NCBI GenBank assembly: GCA_002254395.1
Contig: NJDN01000031.1
Coordinates: 1 to 5,660, forward strand
Length of the DNA: 5,660 nt
Source of the DNA: Candidatus Pacearchaeota archaeon ex4484_71
GTDB lineage: Archaea; Nanobdellota; Nanobdellia; Pacearchaeales; GW2011-AR1
Direction: 5' to 3'
Each line of letters starts with the position of its first letter. Position 1 is the first letter of the stretch. The notes beneath the pieces were generated by a model. The model was not told the origin of the DNA. It saw only the letters and a list, made by a program, of their open reading frames with translations, and did not search any database. Of this stretch, positions 4,892 through 5,660 are shown piece after piece. Both the position numbers and the translations under genes were made by a program.

Positions 4892-5629
4892 TTATCCACC
4901 AAAGAGTATTTTCACGAGGGTCATAAAAGCTATGCCAAATATGAAAAATATGAAAGAAAACACTGACTTTTTTACGCTAACTTCTTTGTGGAGTTCCGGA
5001 ATTAAGTCTGAAGCAGAGATGTATATGAACCCGCCTGCAGCAAATGGCAAAACAAAAGGCACAAAATCTGGTTTTATAAAGAAAGCCATAAGCCCTCCAA
5101 TAATGCACGTTGCCTGAGAAATAAAATTGTAGATTATAGCCTTCCTTTTCTTCATACCTCCATAAAGGAGTACTCCAAAATCTCCAAGCTCCTGAGGAAT
5201 TTCGTGAGATATTATCATTAATGTAGTTATTATGCCAAATTCTGTATTAACAAGAAAACTTACTCCAATCACTATTCCGTCTATGAAGTTGTGCAGCCCG
5301 TCGCCCAAAAGAATCAAAACAGTGTATGGATGCACTTCACAATTTCCACCTTCATGACAATGGTGCCAATGAAGAAACTTTTCCATAAGGAAAAAGATGG
5401 AAAACCCTACAATTAATATAATAAAGGATGAAAAAGATGAAAGAGTTTCAAGGGACTCTGCAAGAAGGTGAAGCATTCCGCCAGCCAAGAGCGTCCCTGC
5501 AGAAAAACCTACAAGCACAAATATAATCTTGTTTAATGTTTTTTCTTTCATTCCAAGCGTAAAGATACCAGCAAGCGCCACAAGCGAATCAATGAAAGTC
5601 GCCAACAATATCCATAGCAAAATGTTCAT
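4892..5629 (-). CDS. ZIP family metal transporter
   Basis: This membrane protein has 245 residues and about eight hydrophobic segments. ZIP proteins carry divalent metal (usually zinc, also iron or manganese) into the cytoplasm. The metal-site signatures are clear: HNFIDG in TM4 (H113, N114, D117) and HEIPQE in TM5 (H142, E143, E147). A histidine- and cysteine-rich loop between TM3 and TM4 (HWHHCHEGGNCEVH, 87-100) is a typical cytosolic metal-sensing or delivery element. The length is normal for the compact prokaryotic branch. The ATG at 5629 has no ribosome binding site; with a TATA-like word about 26 bp upstream, the transcript is likely leaderless. Its stop is one base from the DUF123 start. 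Metal specificity cannot be read from the sequence. Confidence 0.93.
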   Translation of the reverse strand: MNILLWILLATFIDSLVALAGIFTLGMKEKTLNKIIFVLVGFSAGTLLAGGMLHLLAESLETLSSFSSFIILIVGFSIFFLMEKFLHWHHCHEGGNCEVHPYTVLILLGDGLHNFIDGIVIGVSFLVNTEFGIITTLMIISHEIPQELGDFGVLLYGGMKKRKAIIYNFISQATCIIGGLMAFFIKPDFVPFVLPFAAGGFIYISASDLIPELHKEVSVKKSVFSFIFFIFGIAFMTLVKILFGG

Positions 5630-5650
5630 AAAATATAATTATCATAAATT

Positions 5651-5660
5651 CAATAAATAT
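5651..5660 (-). promoter_or_regulatory. TATA-like element for the ZIP-DUF123 operon
   Basis: The minus strand reads ATATTTATTG at the edge of the window, centred about 26 bp before ATG 5629. That spacing places transcription start on or beside the start codon, which agrees with the lack of a ribosome binding site. The whole upstream stretch is AT-rich, so the placement is tentative, and the upstream BRE lies outside the window. Confidence 0.3.

Overview
The window reads as part of an archaeal chromosome. The threonyl-tRNA synthetase is of the archaeal type, with a DTD-like editing domain. A tRNA gene carries an intron with a bulge-helix motif at 37/38. TTTAAATA-type TATA boxes lie about 26 bp before predicted starts, and several starts follow a GGTG-type ribosome binding site at 6-7 nt. 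DUF123 proteins of this form are also typical of archaea. I cannot name the lineage. Coding DNA is moderately AT-rich and intergenic gaps are short.

Layout. Positions 1-291 (minus strand) hold a tRNA-Gln(UUG) gene split by a highly structured intron of about 145 nt. Its 3' end does not complete a cloverleaf inside the window. Diverging from it is thrS (plus strand, to 2098), which lacks about the first 45-55 residues of its editing domain. Its best start signal (GGTG then ATG at 358) is one base out of frame, across a run of seven A. Next is a small AT-rich cassette (2099-2848) with two overlapping genes: a nucleotidyltransferase-fold protein and a 50-residue partner, possibly toxin-antitoxin-like. 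A perfect 35-bp direct repeat bounds the cassette. One copy is the 3' end of thrS. The other is the 3' end of a convergent radical SAM/SPASM gene (2851-4407, minus). Upstream of that, also on the minus strand, a ZIP metal transporter and a DUF123 (GIY-YIG-like) protein form a translationally coupled pair.

How the parts relate. The repeat covers almost exactly the interval from the radical SAM stop codon to the thrS stop codon. Before the cassette arrived (or if it were lost by recombination between the repeats), thrS and the radical SAM gene would overlap tail to tail by 33 bp, each with an intact end. The most interesting signals are this cassette and the tRNA intron. The intron carries a 9-nt perfect complement to the tRNA's own anticodon loop, followed one base later by a box-D-like UUGA, which suggests an intron-borne, C/D-like guide for position 34. 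The remaining genes (ThrRS, ZIP, DUF123) are recognisable families. The radical SAM protein belongs to a widespread archaeal SPASM family whose substrate I cannot name.
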